A DNA stretch of 64,000 nt from Rhodobium gokarnense (lineage in GTDB: Bacteria; Pseudomonadota; Alphaproteobacteria; Rhizobiales; Rhodobiaceae), in assembly GCF_025961475.1 (NCBI RefSeq), contig NZ_JAOQNS010000001.1:1-64000 (forward strand). The letters run 5' to 3'. Shown here piece by piece: positions 55,936-64,000 of this stretch (its first letter is position 1; every line of letters starts with the position of its first letter). Made by a program: the position numbers and the translations under genes. A model generated the notes under the pieces. The model was not told the origin of the DNA and did not search any database. It worked only from the letters and a program-made list of their open reading frames with translations.

Positions 55936-56535
55936 TCATATCCCGATGAGGGCGAACGCGACGGAGATGAGCAGCATTGCCGCGAAGGCAATGTTGACGA
56001 TGCGGCCGAGCGTCGGGTCGCCGAGGAAGCGGGAAAAGACCGAGCCGAAGGCGAGCCACAGGGTCGCGAAGACGACGATGGCGAGGCCGAGGGCGAGGAT
56101 TTTGGCCGCGGCATCGGCAAAGGCGTCGCCGGCAATCAGTGTATGGCTCGTAAAGACCGCGCCGATCGCCGCATAGGCCTTGGGATTGGCGAGCGCCAGG
56201 ATGAGGCCCGGGCCGAAGGCGGGCGGGGTGTCGTTGCCAGCCTTGCGGGCGCCGACGGGGGCCGTGGCGATTTTCCAGGCGAGATAGAGGATGTAGGCGG
56301 CGGCAGCGACGGTCAGGAGCACGACCAGCGCCGGCTCGGCGAGGATCAGGGCCGTCGCGCCGCTCGCGACCAATATGAGGATCGCCCAGGTGCCGAGGAT
56401 GATGCCGGCCCAATAGGGCAGGCCGCGGCGGAAGCCGTAGGCGGTGCCGATACCGGCAAGGCTGAGGGTCGCCGGGCCGGGGCTCGCCATCAGCGGCAGG
56501 GCGGTCAGCCAGAGGAGCAGGAGGTCGTTTGTCAT
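55936..56535 (-). CDS. LysE/RhtB-family amino-acid exporter
   Basis: The 199-residue protein has six membrane helices and LysE motifs: LTALPLMASPGPATLSLAGI near the N-terminus and GPGLILALANPKAYAAIGAV. It is predicted to export amino acids or homoserine-type compounds. The ATG at 56535 (MTNDLLLLWL) is preferred to a TTG at 56553. It is divergent from an AraC regulator gene, a frequent pairing, with a 77-base gap. Confidence 0.87.
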   Translation of the reverse strand: MTNDLLLLWLTALPLMASPGPATLSLAGIGTAYGFRRGLPYWAGIILGTWAILILVASGATALILAEPALVVLLTVAAAAYILYLAWKIATAPVGARKAGNDTPPAFGPGLILALANPKAYAAIGAVFTSHTLIAGDAFADAAAKILALGLAIVVFATLWLAFGSVFSRFLGDPTLGRIVNIAFAAMLLISVAFALIGI

Positions 56536-56612
56536 CGTCGCCGGATTGGTCAATTCTGGGGGGCAGTGCTTGTGACAAGCATTCCGATAATCGACGCGCG
56601 GGTCTTGAACGA

Positions 56613-57416
56613 ATGTGCGGGACGGAAGACATCGGCACGATACGGCCGCTGGCAGCTAGCGAGGGGCTGCAGGTCTTCGAGGCCTCCGCCTTGCGCTATG
56701 CCTTCGCGCCGCACCGGCACGATGCCTATGTGGTCGGCATCACCACGCACGGGGTGCAGAGCTTTCGCTACCGGCGCGAGGCGCGGGCGTCGCTGCCCGG
56801 CCAGGCCTTCGTCATCCACCCGGACGAACAGCATGACGGCCATCCGGGGACGGAGGCCGCCTATGGCTACCTGACCGCCTATCTCGCGCCGGACCTGATC
56901 GCAGAGGCGCTCGGCGGCCGGCCGCTGCCCTTCGTCGGCGATGTGGTCAACGGCGACGCCGAATTGCTTGCGGCGCTACGCGAGCTTTTTTCCACCGCCG
57001 ATCCGGCCGGGGACGACCTCGGAGCCGCCGCGTCGGTCACCCGGCTTGCCGATGTGTTTGCGCGCATGGCCGGAGGGATGGTGCGTGACGGCGCGGCCGA
57101 CTGGCCGGCGATGCGGCGCATCCGCGATCATCTGCTGGCTGGCTTGCAGGAGGGCGTTTCCATGGCGGAGCTTGAGGCCGAGCACGGCCTCGACCGTTTT
57201 GCGATCTCCCGCGGCTTCCGCTGCCATTTCGGCGTCAGCCCGCATCGCTTCCTGGTGCTGAGGCGGCTGGAGCGGGCGCAAGCCGACATCCGCGCCGGCG
57301 CGAGCCTTGCCGACGCCGCGCTCGCCGCCGGCTTTGCCGACCAGGCCCACATGACCCGCCAGTTCCGCCAGGCTTTCGGGGTGACGCCCGGCGTGTGGCG
57401 GCGGCTGGTGGGATAA
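56613..57416 (+). CDS. AraC-family transcriptional regulator
   Basis: The 267-residue protein has an N-terminal cupin-like effector domain (FAPHRHDAYVVGITTHGVQS, FVIHPDEQHDGHPGTEAAYG). Two C-terminal HTH motifs follow, with FAISRGFRCHFGVSPHRFLV and LADAALAAGFADQAHMTRQF then RQAFGVTPGVWRR. It probably regulates the divergent LysE-type exporter and itself. The effector is unknown, perhaps the exported amino acid. Confidence 0.88.
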   Translation: MCGTEDIGTIRPLAASEGLQVFEASALRYAFAPHRHDAYVVGITTHGVQSFRYRREARASLPGQAFVIHPDEQHDGHPGTEAAYGYLTAYLAPDLIAEALGGRPLPFVGDVVNGDAELLAALRELFSTADPAGDDLGAAASVTRLADVFARMAGGMVRDGAADWPAMRRIRDHLLAGLQEGVSMAELEAEHGLDRFAISRGFRCHFGVSPHRFLVLRRLERAQADIRAGASLADAALAAGFADQAHMTRQFRQAFGVTPGVWRRLVG

Positions 57417-57430
57417 GGACGGGCTGCGCT

Positions 57431-58408
57431 TCAGGCGCGTTGCGCATCGAGAGCAGGGGAGCGGCACACCCACGTGTAGAACGTCTCCTCCGATACCTTT
57501 CTCACGAACGCGGCAACGAGGGCGGTTGCGGCGACGGCGAAGGCCAGGCGGCCGATAAGGACGCCGCCGACATCGGCGCCCAGCGCCAGGACGATGAGGG
57601 TGTCTTCGATGATGCTGTGGGCAAAGCCCATGAAGATGCAGGCGATGAAGACCTGGCGCGGGGAGACGGCGCCCGACCGGGCCTCGCGGATCAGGAGGCC
57701 GCCGCCATAGGAAATGCCGAGAAAGAGGCCGACGGCGGCGAATGCGCCGGCCTCTCGGCGGATTCCGGCAAGGCGTAGCAAGGGCGCGAGCGCGGCCATC
57801 ATCAGGTCGAGCAGTCCGATGCGTTTGAGGATTTCCAGGCCGAAGGACAGCGCCAAGAGGATGACGAGCATGGAGGCCATGGTCTCCACAAGGCCGACGG
57901 CAAAGTCCGTCCAGTCGGCGGGCGCGCCCATCGGGATCCAGGCCGGCGCCACGGGGGCCGACAGCCAGCCGGTGGCAGCGTAAAGGCGGTGCAAAAGGAA
58001 TGCGTAGACGAGGGCGCCGGCGAGCCGCAGCAGCGTCGTCAGGAGCATCGCCGGCCCGGCCTTCTCAATGATCTTCTGCTCCATGGGCAGGCCGTGGGCG
58101 ATCACCAGCAGCGCTGAAAACACCGTGATGTCGGCGACGCTGAGCGATCCCGCTGGAACGAGGGCAAAGACCAGGGGGACGGCGCCCCAGACGCCGACCA
58201 GCAGGCCGGTCAGCCACGCCAGCCCCAGCTCGGGCGGCAGCCCGACGAGGCCCATGACGGGCGCGAAGAACGGGGCGACCGCTTCGATGACGCCGAGCCG
58301 GGACAGCACCTCCGTCAGCATGGCCACGGGGACCATGATGCGGGCGAGCACCCAGTAGATCTGCAGCGTTTCCAGGGTCTTCAGTCGGGCGACGTCGAGA
58401 ATTGCCAT
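57431..58408 (-). CDS. nucleoside-recognition (Gate) domain membrane protein
   Basis: The 325-residue protein has about eight to nine membrane helices and two Gate-type regions (EAVAPFFAPVMGLVGLPPEL, and LLDLMMAALAPLLRLAGIRR followed by EAGAFAAVGLFLGISYGGGL). Similar proteins (YjiG/SpmB-like) are linked to spore maturation or to transport of nucleosides or amino acids. AAGGAGG precedes the ATG at 58408. It is divergent from an Lrp-type regulator. Confidence 0.82.
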   Translation of the reverse strand: MAILDVARLKTLETLQIYWVLARIMVPVAMLTEVLSRLGVIEAVAPFFAPVMGLVGLPPELGLAWLTGLLVGVWGAVPLVFALVPAGSLSVADITVFSALLVIAHGLPMEQKIIEKAGPAMLLTTLLRLAGALVYAFLLHRLYAATGWLSAPVAPAWIPMGAPADWTDFAVGLVETMASMLVILLALSFGLEILKRIGLLDLMMAALAPLLRLAGIRREAGAFAAVGLFLGISYGGGLLIREARSGAVSPRQVFIACIFMGFAHSIIEDTLIVLALGADVGGVLIGRLAFAVAATALVAAFVRKVSEETFYTWVCRSPALDAQRA

Positions 58409-58472
58409 TGCCGGCCTCCTTCGGGATTGCCCTTTTTGGGTATCCTGGGCCGGTTCGAATTTGTGGTCTAAT

Positions 58473-58499
58473 ATTGCAGTAATATGCAATTTTATTGCA
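58473..58499. promoter_or_regulatory. AT-rich operator between the Gate-domain gene and the Lrp-type gene
   Basis: ATTGC-AGTAATAT-GCAAT (58473-58490) is a perfect inverted repeat, followed by TTTATTGCA, which adds a third ATTGC-like half-site in phase. The 118-base divergent gap is strongly GC-rich elsewhere. Lrp-family proteins bind AT-rich repeated sites, and the regulator gene adjoins, so auto-control and control of the transporter-like gene are likely. Confidence 0.55.
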
Positions 58500-58527
58500 A
58501 AGTGGGCGAGGCCTTGGGGAGGCGCGC

Positions 58528-58980
58528 ATGGACCGGCTCGACAAGAAGATCCTGAACCTTCTGCAGCGCGATGCGTCGCGGACGAATGTGGCGCTGGCCG
58601 AAGAGGTAGGGCTGTCGCCGTCGAGTTGCCTCCGGCGCGTGCGGCGGCTCGGCCGGTCGGGGATCATCGCGCGCATCGTCGCGATCCTCGATCCCGCGCG
58701 GGCCGGGCGCGTCCTGAAGGCGCTGGTCACGGTCGAACTCAAACTGCACGGCGAACAGCACATGCGCCGCTTCCTCGACCTTGCCGTTGCCGAGGAGGCC
58801 GTCGCCCAGGCCTATGCGGTCACCGGCGAGATCGATGTGGTGCTGGTGCTGCGGCTGAAGGACATGGAGGAGTTCGACGGCCTCTGCGACCGACTGTTCC
58901 GCGACCGGACCAATGTCGCGCGGTTCTACACGATGATGGTCATCCGCACGGCCAAGGACGAGACGGCGATCCCGCTTTGA
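58528..58980 (+). CDS. Lrp/AsnC-family transcriptional regulator
   Basis: The 150-residue protein has an N-terminal winged HTH (LDKKILNLLQRDASRTNVAL, then VGLSPSSCLRRVRRLGRSGI) and a C-terminal RAM/ACT-like ligand domain (VAQAYAVTGEIDVVLVLRLK). It likely senses an amino acid and controls the divergent Gate-domain gene. GGGGAGG precedes the ATG at 58528. Confidence 0.93.
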   Translation: MDRLDKKILNLLQRDASRTNVALAEEVGLSPSSCLRRVRRLGRSGIIARIVAILDPARAGRVLKALVTVELKLHGEQHMRRFLDLAVAEEAVAQAYAVTGEIDVVLVLRLKDMEEFDGLCDRLFRDRTNVARFYTMMVIRTAKDETAIPL

Positions 58981-58995
58981 TGATGCCGTCAGTAA

Positions 58996-59508
58996 CTAAG
59001 CCCGGCGGCCGCCTGCCTGCAGCCACGACTTGATCTCGATGACGGTGCGGGCCGCGATGTTCTTCAGGGCCTCGTTTTCCACGCCGTTCCAGGGATCGCC
59101 GTCGGAGCCTTCGGACACCTCCTGGCCGGAGATGCGGTGGACCCGGGTGTTGCCGGAAAAGATGTCGTAGACATAGACGATGGTGACGCCGGAATCGCTG
59201 CCGACGGCGGTCAGGTAGCCGCGCACCCGGTAGGTCGCCTCGGCGTCGAGCCGGCGCACCAGCTTGAGGTTCTGGCGCTGGGCCTCGGCGCCGATGCGCT
59301 TGGCCAGTTCGTCGGCGCGGTTGCCGGGCATGCCGATGAAGGGCTCGAAGGCGATGGTGGCATCGCTCGCCGGCACCGGCGGCGGCGCGGCGGCGGGCGC
59401 CGGGGCCGAGCCAAGGGCGCCCGGCGTCGGCGGGGTGCCGTTCGGGCCGCAGCCGGCAAGGAGCGTCGTCACTGCCAGGGCAATCGGAAGGAAAAGCCGC
59501 GTCGTCAT
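58996..59508 (-). CDS. lipoprotein of unknown function
   Basis: The 170-residue product has a lipoprotein signal peptide ending in the lipobox LLAGC (LFLPIALAVTTLLAGCGPNG). A Pro/Ala-rich linker of about 30 residues follows, then a globular domain with FEPFIGMPGNRADELAKRIG and VRGYLTAVGSDSGVTIVYVY. I do not recognise the family with certainty. It may be an assembly or stress-related envelope protein. The ATG at 59508 is the only one that places the signal peptide correctly. Confidence 0.75.
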   Translation of the reverse strand: MTTRLFLPIALAVTTLLAGCGPNGTPPTPGALGSAPAPAAAPPPVPASDATIAFEPFIGMPGNRADELAKRIGAEAQRQNLKLVRRLDAEATYRVRGYLTAVGSDSGVTIVYVYDIFSGNTRVHRISGQEVSEGSDGDPWNGVENEALKNIAARTVIEIKSWLQAGGRRA

Positions 59509-59723
59509 TCGTTCAATGTCCCCGTCGGTCACACATCGTCGTCCCACCAGCCGGCACCGGCAAGGCAGTCGCACGACCCTAACCCATGGCGCGTTCGTAC
59601 TGAAACACGCAACATGCGTCAGGTATTTGTTTTAACGCGATTTCTTATTCAAGGCCGGTTGCCGCCTTCTGGGAGCACGCGCCTTTAGATCGCAAGCGCC
59701 CCGGCCCTATCCCGGCCCCATGG

Positions 59724-60875
59724 CTATTTGGTGACGAGGTCGAGGCTCAGCTTCGACAGCGGCTCGGGCGCTCCGTCGGTGGTGAGATAGGTGCGGCCGA
59801 GGGTCATCGCCGTCTCGCTCGAGGAGTCGGCCAGGATGATGTGGACGAAGAGCACCATGTCGGGCACGACCTCGGCCCGGTTGTCGCGGTAGAACATCGG
59901 CCAGTCCATCCAGGACGGCGCGAAGCGGGCGCCGAGCGAATAGCCGCAGGCGTTCAGCCGGTGCGGGGCAAGCCCGCGGGAATCGGATTCGCGGGCATAG
60001 GTCTCAAAGACATCGGCGAATTTGGTGCCGGTCTTCAGCACCTCCTCGATCGCGGCGATGGTCTCGCGCGCCGATTCATAGAGTTCCAGGTGCCGCTTGG
60101 TCGGCTCGCCGACGATGACCGTGCGCATCAGGGCCGCGTGATAGTGATGCGCGACGCCGGCGATCTCCATGGTGATCTGGTCCTGGGGCTCCAGCTTGCG
60201 GCGGCCGGACTTGTAGCGGCAGAGGAGGGCGTCCGGGCCGGAGCCGATGACGAAGGGATTGCCGGGATAGTCGCCGCCGGCCTCAAAGACCGCGCTCTGC
60301 ATGGCGGCGAGGATGTGGCCCTCGGCGGCGCCCGGCTCGATCGCCGCGATGCCGGCCTCGAGCGCGGCATCGCCATAGGCGGCGGCCTGGCGCACGATGG
60401 CGATCTCCGCCGGCGACTTGACGGCGCGCAGCGGCGGGATCAGGTCCGAGGCGTCCTCGGCGCGGGCGAAGGAGCGCAGCATCTCGTCGAGCACCCGCGC
60501 ATTGCTGCCGATCAGGCCGTGGGTGTTGTATTCGACGCCGATGCGGGCGCCGAGGAGGTCGAGGTCGTCGAGGAGGTCGCGCAGCGGGCCGGCCGGATTG
60601 CGGGCGCCGCGCTCCTGCCAGACGCGGACGTCGTCGATCAGCGAGGTGTGCTTGGCCTGGCGCAGGTCCGGCGCGCGCGTGAACAGCACGAACTCGTCCT
60701 TGCGGGTGAAGATCAGGCACTGGAAGAAGGCGAAGCCGAAGGTGTCGTAGCCGGTCAGCCAGTACATGCTCTCCTGGGCGAAGATCAGCAGGGCATCCAG
60801 ATGGCGCTCGTCCATCTTCTCCAGCACCTGTGCTCGTCGGTCGTCGTATTCTTCCAGCGGAAAATGAAGGGCCAT
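59724..60875 (-). CDS. creatinase/DoeA-like M24 protein without metal ligands
   Basis: The 383-residue protein has the two-domain build of the Xaa-Pro dipeptidase/creatinase group. The N-terminal creatinase domain contains YWLTGYDTFGFAFFQCLIFT, and the C-terminal pita-bread domain contains NPFVIGSGPDALLCRYKSGR. The two metal aspartates of aminopeptidases are missing (ITMEIAGVAHHYHAALMRTV), as are the usual His and first Glu (CGYSLGARF, LFVHIILAD). It is therefore closer to metal-free hydrolases such as creatinase or ectoine hydrolase DoeA. The substrate is unknown. It lies 73 bases from pgeF on the same strand. Confidence 0.8.
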   Translation of the reverse strand: MALHFPLEEYDDRRAQVLEKMDERHLDALLIFAQESMYWLTGYDTFGFAFFQCLIFTRKDEFVLFTRAPDLRQAKHTSLIDDVRVWQERGARNPAGPLRDLLDDLDLLGARIGVEYNTHGLIGSNARVLDEMLRSFARAEDASDLIPPLRAVKSPAEIAIVRQAAAYGDAALEAGIAAIEPGAAEGHILAAMQSAVFEAGGDYPGNPFVIGSGPDALLCRYKSGRRKLEPQDQITMEIAGVAHHYHAALMRTVIVGEPTKRHLELYESARETIAAIEEVLKTGTKFADVFETYARESDSRGLAPHRLNACGYSLGARFAPSWMDWPMFYRDNRAEVVPDMVLFVHIILADSSSETAMTLGRTYLTTDGAPEPLSKLSLDLVTK

Positions 60876-60948
60876 GTCTCTCTCCCTCGTCGGCCGCACC
60901 GGCCGTTCTGTCTTTATGGAGCGATCGGTGCCGCCCCTTGCTGTCGGC

Positions 60949-61713
60949 TCAGCCGGCGATGACGATTGCCGAGGCCAGCCGGCCATAGTCGGTTTCCCGG
61001 CGGTGGGTCGCCCGGCGATAGGAGTAGAAACGGGCCTCGTCCGCGTAGGTGCAAAGCCCCAGCATCGCCGCCTTCACGCCGCATCTTTCAAGCCGCTGCA
61101 TAATGTAACCCGGCAAGTCAAAGTATTTGTGGCCGTCGCGTTCCGCATCGCCGAAAAAGCGCCGATTGGTCGCATCCTCGCCGACAAACCTTTCGACGAA
61201 TTCCGGCCCGACCTCATAGTTCTTCACCGAAATCGTGGGTCCGAGGACGGCGCGGATACGCTCCCGCCGCGCGCCTTTTGCTTCCATCGCCGCAATGGTG
61301 TTGTCCAGGACGCCGCCGATGGCGCCTTTCCAGCCGGCATGGGCGGCGCCGACGACGCCGGCCTCCGCGTCGGCAAAGAGCACCGGCCCGCAGTCGGCGG
61401 TCGTCACGCCGACGGCGATGCCCGGCGTTGCGGTGACGACGGCATCGACGCGCGGGCGTTCCTCGGTGCCCCAGGGCGCGTCGAGCACGGCGACGTCGGG
61501 CGAATGGATCTGGTAGGGCAGCGCGAGCCGGTCGGCGGCAACGTCGAGGCCTTTCGCGACCCGCCGGCGGTTTTCCAGAACCGCCTCGCGGTCGTCGTTC
61601 GAGCCGAGGCCGATATTGAGGCTCTCATAAACCCCTTTGGAAACGCCGCCATTGCGCGTGAAGAAGCCGTGGCGAATGCCCGTGAGCGCGGCGAGGTCCG
61701 GCGCTTCGATCAT
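60949..61713 (-). CDS. pgeF: peptidoglycan editing factor PgeF (polyphenol oxidase-like)
   Basis: The 254-residue protein belongs to the YfiH/PgeF family, copper- or zinc-binding enzymes that remove misplaced serine from peptidoglycan precursors. Conserved parts are IRHGFFTRNGGVSKGVYESL, VTTADCGPVLFADAEAGVVG, GAAHAGWKGAIGGVL and the end LCTYADEARFYSYRR. The ATG at 61713 has GGGGA close by. Another at 61728 would add five residues. It follows the NDUFAF7-like gene, an order often seen in alphaproteobacteria. Confidence 0.9.
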   Translation of the reverse strand: MIEAPDLAALTGIRHGFFTRNGGVSKGVYESLNIGLGSNDDREAVLENRRRVAKGLDVAADRLALPYQIHSPDVAVLDAPWGTEERPRVDAVVTATPGIAVGVTTADCGPVLFADAEAGVVGAAHAGWKGAIGGVLDNTIAAMEAKGARRERIRAVLGPTISVKNYEVGPEFVERFVGEDATNRRFFGDAERDGHKYFDLPGYIMQRLERCGVKAAMLGLCTYADEARFYSYRRATHRRETDYGRLASAIVIAG

Positions 61714-61738
61714 GGGTCCCCGTTTCATTAGCAAATCA

Positions 61739-62854
61739 TCATTCTTGTGGATCGTGCGGCGCAGCGGGCCGGCTGTCAAACGGTTCCGGCAGGATTCCGG
61801 GGCCGGTGACCGCCAGCACCTTGAAGAGATGGCCCATGGCATCGGGTCCGGCAAGGCGCTCCACCGCATCGCGAATGTCGTTCTGCACCCGCTCCTCCTG
61901 GCCATTGCCGAGCCGGCCGGCGCGCTCAATGAGACCCAGTTTGAGGAGAAAATCGGTTTGAGTAAGGCCGGAATGGGCGACGGCTCCGGCCGCTTCCGCC
62001 GCCGCGGCAAGGGCCTCGAAATCCACATGGGCAGTGAGGTCGGCACGGCCCGGCTCGGCGAGCGGGTCGGCATAGGCATGGCCGCGGATGGCCTGGAAGG
62101 TGTCGCCCGGCGCCGCGCGGAAATGGCCGTAGTCGATGGCGAGGGCGCCTCCCCCATCCTTTACGATGCGATCCGCGATGGCGGTCATGACGGCGGTGCT
62201 TGCCGGCGAGGTTTCCAGGATGGCGCCAACCCCGGCGCTGCGACAGGAAGGCGGCACTGCGGCGTCGGGCAGGCGGGTCGGGCCGGTGACGAATGCAAGG
62301 GCGCCGTCGCCGTCGAGGCCGACGAGGCGTTCCTGCCAGCCGGTCTCGGTGCGGACGAACTGATGGACCGGCAGGGCATCGAAGAATTCGTTGGCGACGA
62401 CCAGCACCGGGCCATCGGGGATGTCTTCGAAGCGGTCGTGCCATTCGGGCATCAAGGGTGCGCCGTTCAGCGTCTCGGCCTGCCGGGCTTTCAGCGCCGG
62501 GCTGATCTCCACGAGGTGCAGGGAGGCGGCCTTCAGGAAGGCCGCATCGAGGCTCGCAACGCGCAGGAAATCGGCCATCAGCGTGCCGCGTCCGGGACCG
62601 AGTTCCACGAGGCGGATCGGGTCCGGCGCGCCGATCCTGTACCAGAGGGCAAGGGTCCAGGCGCCGATCAGTTCGCCGAACATCTGGCTCACTTCCGGGG
62701 CGGTGACGAAGTCGCCGGCCGCGCCGAAGGGATCGCCACCCATGTAGTAGCCGTCGGCCGGGTCGGCGAGGCATTCGGCCATATAGGCGGCAACGGTGAT
62801 CGGCCCGGTCTCGCGAATGCGGGCGATGAGCCTCTCGCGCAGCGGATTGGTCAT
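61739..62854 (-). CDS. SAM-dependent methyltransferase, NDUFAF7 family
   Basis: The 371-residue protein has an N-terminal helical region (ARIRETGPITVAAYMAECLA) and the SAM-binding motif VELGPGRGTLMADFLRVA. Both are characteristic of the NDUFAF7/MidA family, which methylates an arginine of a complex I subunit in mitochondria. It begins inside the lgt stop (4-base overlap), so the two are coupled. The family usually lies next to lgt and pgeF in this class. Confidence 0.9.
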   Translation of the reverse strand: MTNPLRERLIARIRETGPITVAAYMAECLADPADGYYMGGDPFGAAGDFVTAPEVSQMFGELIGAWTLALWYRIGAPDPIRLVELGPGRGTLMADFLRVASLDAAFLKAASLHLVEISPALKARQAETLNGAPLMPEWHDRFEDIPDGPVLVVANEFFDALPVHQFVRTETGWQERLVGLDGDGALAFVTGPTRLPDAAVPPSCRSAGVGAILETSPASTAVMTAIADRIVKDGGGALAIDYGHFRAAPGDTFQAIRGHAYADPLAEPGRADLTAHVDFEALAAAAEAAGAVAHSGLTQTDFLLKLGLIERAGRLGNGQEERVQNDIRDAVERLAGPDAMGHLFKVLAVTGPGILPEPFDSRPAAPHDPQE

Positions 62855-63702
62855 TCGCGCGGCGCCCCCGCGCCTTCGGCGTTGCCGCGCTTGCGCCGCG
62901 CGGCCCAGACCATCACGCCGATGCCGGCCAGAATCATCGGCAGCGACAGGATCATACCCATGGTGAGGCCGCCGGCCAGGAAGCCGATATGGGCGTCGGG
63001 CATGCGGAAGAATTCGCCGATGACGCGCGTGCAGCCATAGAGCGCAGCGAAGGCGCCGGCGATGAAACCGGGCTTGTCGAGCACCTTGGCCTTGTGGGTG
63101 AGGAGGCGCAGCAGCAGGAAGATTACCACGCCCTCAAGGGCGGCCTCGTAGAGCTGGCTCGGGTGGCGCGGAAGCTGGAAATGGTCGGTCGGAAAGACCA
63201 TCGCCCAGGGCACGTCGGTCGGTCGGCCGAACAGCTCGGCATTGATGAAATTGGCGATGCGGCCAAAGAAGAGCCCGAAGGGAACGCTCGCGGCGATGAC
63301 GTCGAACAGGCTCCAGATGCGGATGCCGCGGTTGCGGGCGAACAGCACCATGGCGACGACGACGCCGAGGAAGCCGCCGTGGAACGCCATGCCACCCTGC
63401 CAGACCTGAAAGATCTCCAGCGGATTGGCGAGGTAGAAGGCGGGCTTGTAGAACAGCACGTAGCCGAGACGGCCGCCCAGCACGATGCCGAGAGTCGCCC
63501 AGACGACGAAATCGTCGATGTCGGTCGGCGTCATCGCCGGCCTGCCGCGCCACAGCTCCTCGCGCGCCACCAGCCGGCGGGCATACCACCAGCCGAGCAG
63601 GATGCCGGCGATATAGGCGAGGGCGTACCAGCGGATCGCGAACGGGCCGATGGAGATCAGCACCGGGTCGATGGCCGGATAGGGAAGGATAAGGGTCGGC
63701 AT
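62851..63702 (-). CDS. lgt: prolipoprotein diacylglyceryl transferase
   Basis: The 283-residue inner-membrane enzyme adds diacylglycerol to the lipobox cysteine of lipoproteins. It has seven membrane helices and the Lgt signature FGRIANFINAELFGRPT. The motif FHGGFLGVVVAMVLFARNRG and the RHPSQLYEAALEG segment are also diagnostic. The ATG at 63702 starts directly before the first helix. It lies 235 bases from the divergent UbiK-like gene, with no gene between them. Confidence 0.96.
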   Translation of the reverse strand: MPTLILPYPAIDPVLISIGPFAIRWYALAYIAGILLGWWYARRLVAREELWRGRPAMTPTDIDDFVVWATLGIVLGGRLGYVLFYKPAFYLANPLEIFQVWQGGMAFHGGFLGVVVAMVLFARNRGIRIWSLFDVIAASVPFGLFFGRIANFINAELFGRPTDVPWAMVFPTDHFQLPRHPSQLYEAALEGVVIFLLLRLLTHKAKVLDKPGFIAGAFAALYGCTRVIGEFFRMPDAHIGFLAGGLTMGMILSLPMILAGIGVMVWAARRKRGNAEGAGAPRE

Positions 63703-63937
63703 GCGGGGCCTTTTTGCGGTCGGCGTCGGCGCAGCCTTGCCGGGCGATGGCGGCAACGTCAAGCGCGGCGGGCACTCGGCCACGATGCCATGGCAGGAAG
63801 ATGACGCGGGTGTTCTCCGACGTCTGGCTCCGCCATGCGGCAATGCGCGGGGTTGGCCCGGCGCAGTTGAAACCGCATGCAAACCCGCTTACCTGATAGG
63901 ACAGCAGAAACGCCGTGGTGCGCAAGGAATCCCGACA

Positions 63938-64000
63938 ATGACGCAGACCAACAACAAGCTTTTCGACGAATTCGCCAAGCTGATGACCGACGCCTCCGGC
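63938..64000 (+). CDS. BMFP/UbiK-type accessory factor, start only (runs off right edge)
   Basis: The 21 visible codons read MTQTNNKLFDEFAKLMTDAS and continue off the window. The pattern matches the N-terminus of BMFP (DUF526/YqiC, UbiK) proteins, which help ubiquinone synthesis or membrane fusion. AAGGAAT lies 11 bases before the ATG. Only the start can be judged. Confidence 0.6.
   Translation, partial: MTQTNNKLFDEFAKLMTDASG

Overview
The window is high-GC chromosomal DNA from an alphaproteobacterium, most likely of the order Hyphomicrobiales (Rhizobiales) or a close relative. The evidence is the gene families present (SciP, FlbD, a Rieske-cytochrome b-cytochrome c1 operon, an Lgt/NDUFAF7-like methyltransferase/PgeF block, and the L25-Pth-YchF order), the near-consensus CtrA boxes, and dispersed repeats of the type GTCATTGCGAG...GGCAATCCA. 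No rRNA, tRNA or CRISPR array was recognised.

Layout. 1-1.6 kb: a transposase gene cut by the window edge and a complete 849-bp IS5-family (IS427-type) element lying between inverted dispersed repeats. 1.6-7.5 kb: a dimethylglycine/sarcosine dehydrogenase-like flavoprotein with a GlxA/GbdR-type regulator, a MipA/OmpV outer-membrane protein and mnmA. 7.8-18.6 kb: a flagellar block, fliK-flgD, sciP, fliF-fliG-fliH-fliN-flbD and flhA. It carries sigma-54-like and CtrA-like promoter motifs, and its regulators FlbD and SciP are encoded inside it. 18.6-25.1 kb: an ACT-domain protein, two GNAT acetyltransferases, mtnA, a YbaK-type deacylase, an unknown membrane protein behind a perfect CtrA box, a metallophosphoesterase and a 37-residue small ORF. 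25.1-34.7 kb: a MoxR/DUF58/BatA-DUF4159/VWA operon divergent from DUF1285-NUDIX-CCA nucleotidyltransferase.

34.8-45.8 kb: hemF, two tandem ABC exporters with near-identical ATPase halves, a secreted cysteine-rich protein, trmL, the cytochrome bc1 operon petABC and a LpxL-like acyltransferase. 45.8-54.6 kb: a sulfotransferase, mtnP-apt, an orphan antitoxin-like HTH protein, two MaoC hydratases, lrgAB, and rplY-pth-ychF with prs. 55-64 kb: two exporters, an AraC and an Lrp regulator each divergent from a transporter-like gene, a lipoprotein, a creatinase-like M24 protein, pgeF, an NDUFAF7-like methyltransferase, lgt, and the first codons of a UbiK/BMFP-type gene.

How the genes fit together. 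The flagellar block builds the MS ring, C ring, export gate and hook. FlbD would activate the sigma-54 promoters, and SciP would dampen CtrA-driven ones. MtnP, Apt, MtnA and Prs together cover adenine and methylthioribose salvage from methylthioadenosine. PetABC is the core of respiratory complex III. Most of the window is ordinary core genome. The points most worth a second look are the unknown CtrA-box gene at 22.15 kb, the cysteine-rich secreted protein at 40-41 kb, the small ORF at 24.1 kb, the MoxR/VWA operon and the signs of gene conversion between the ABC exporters.
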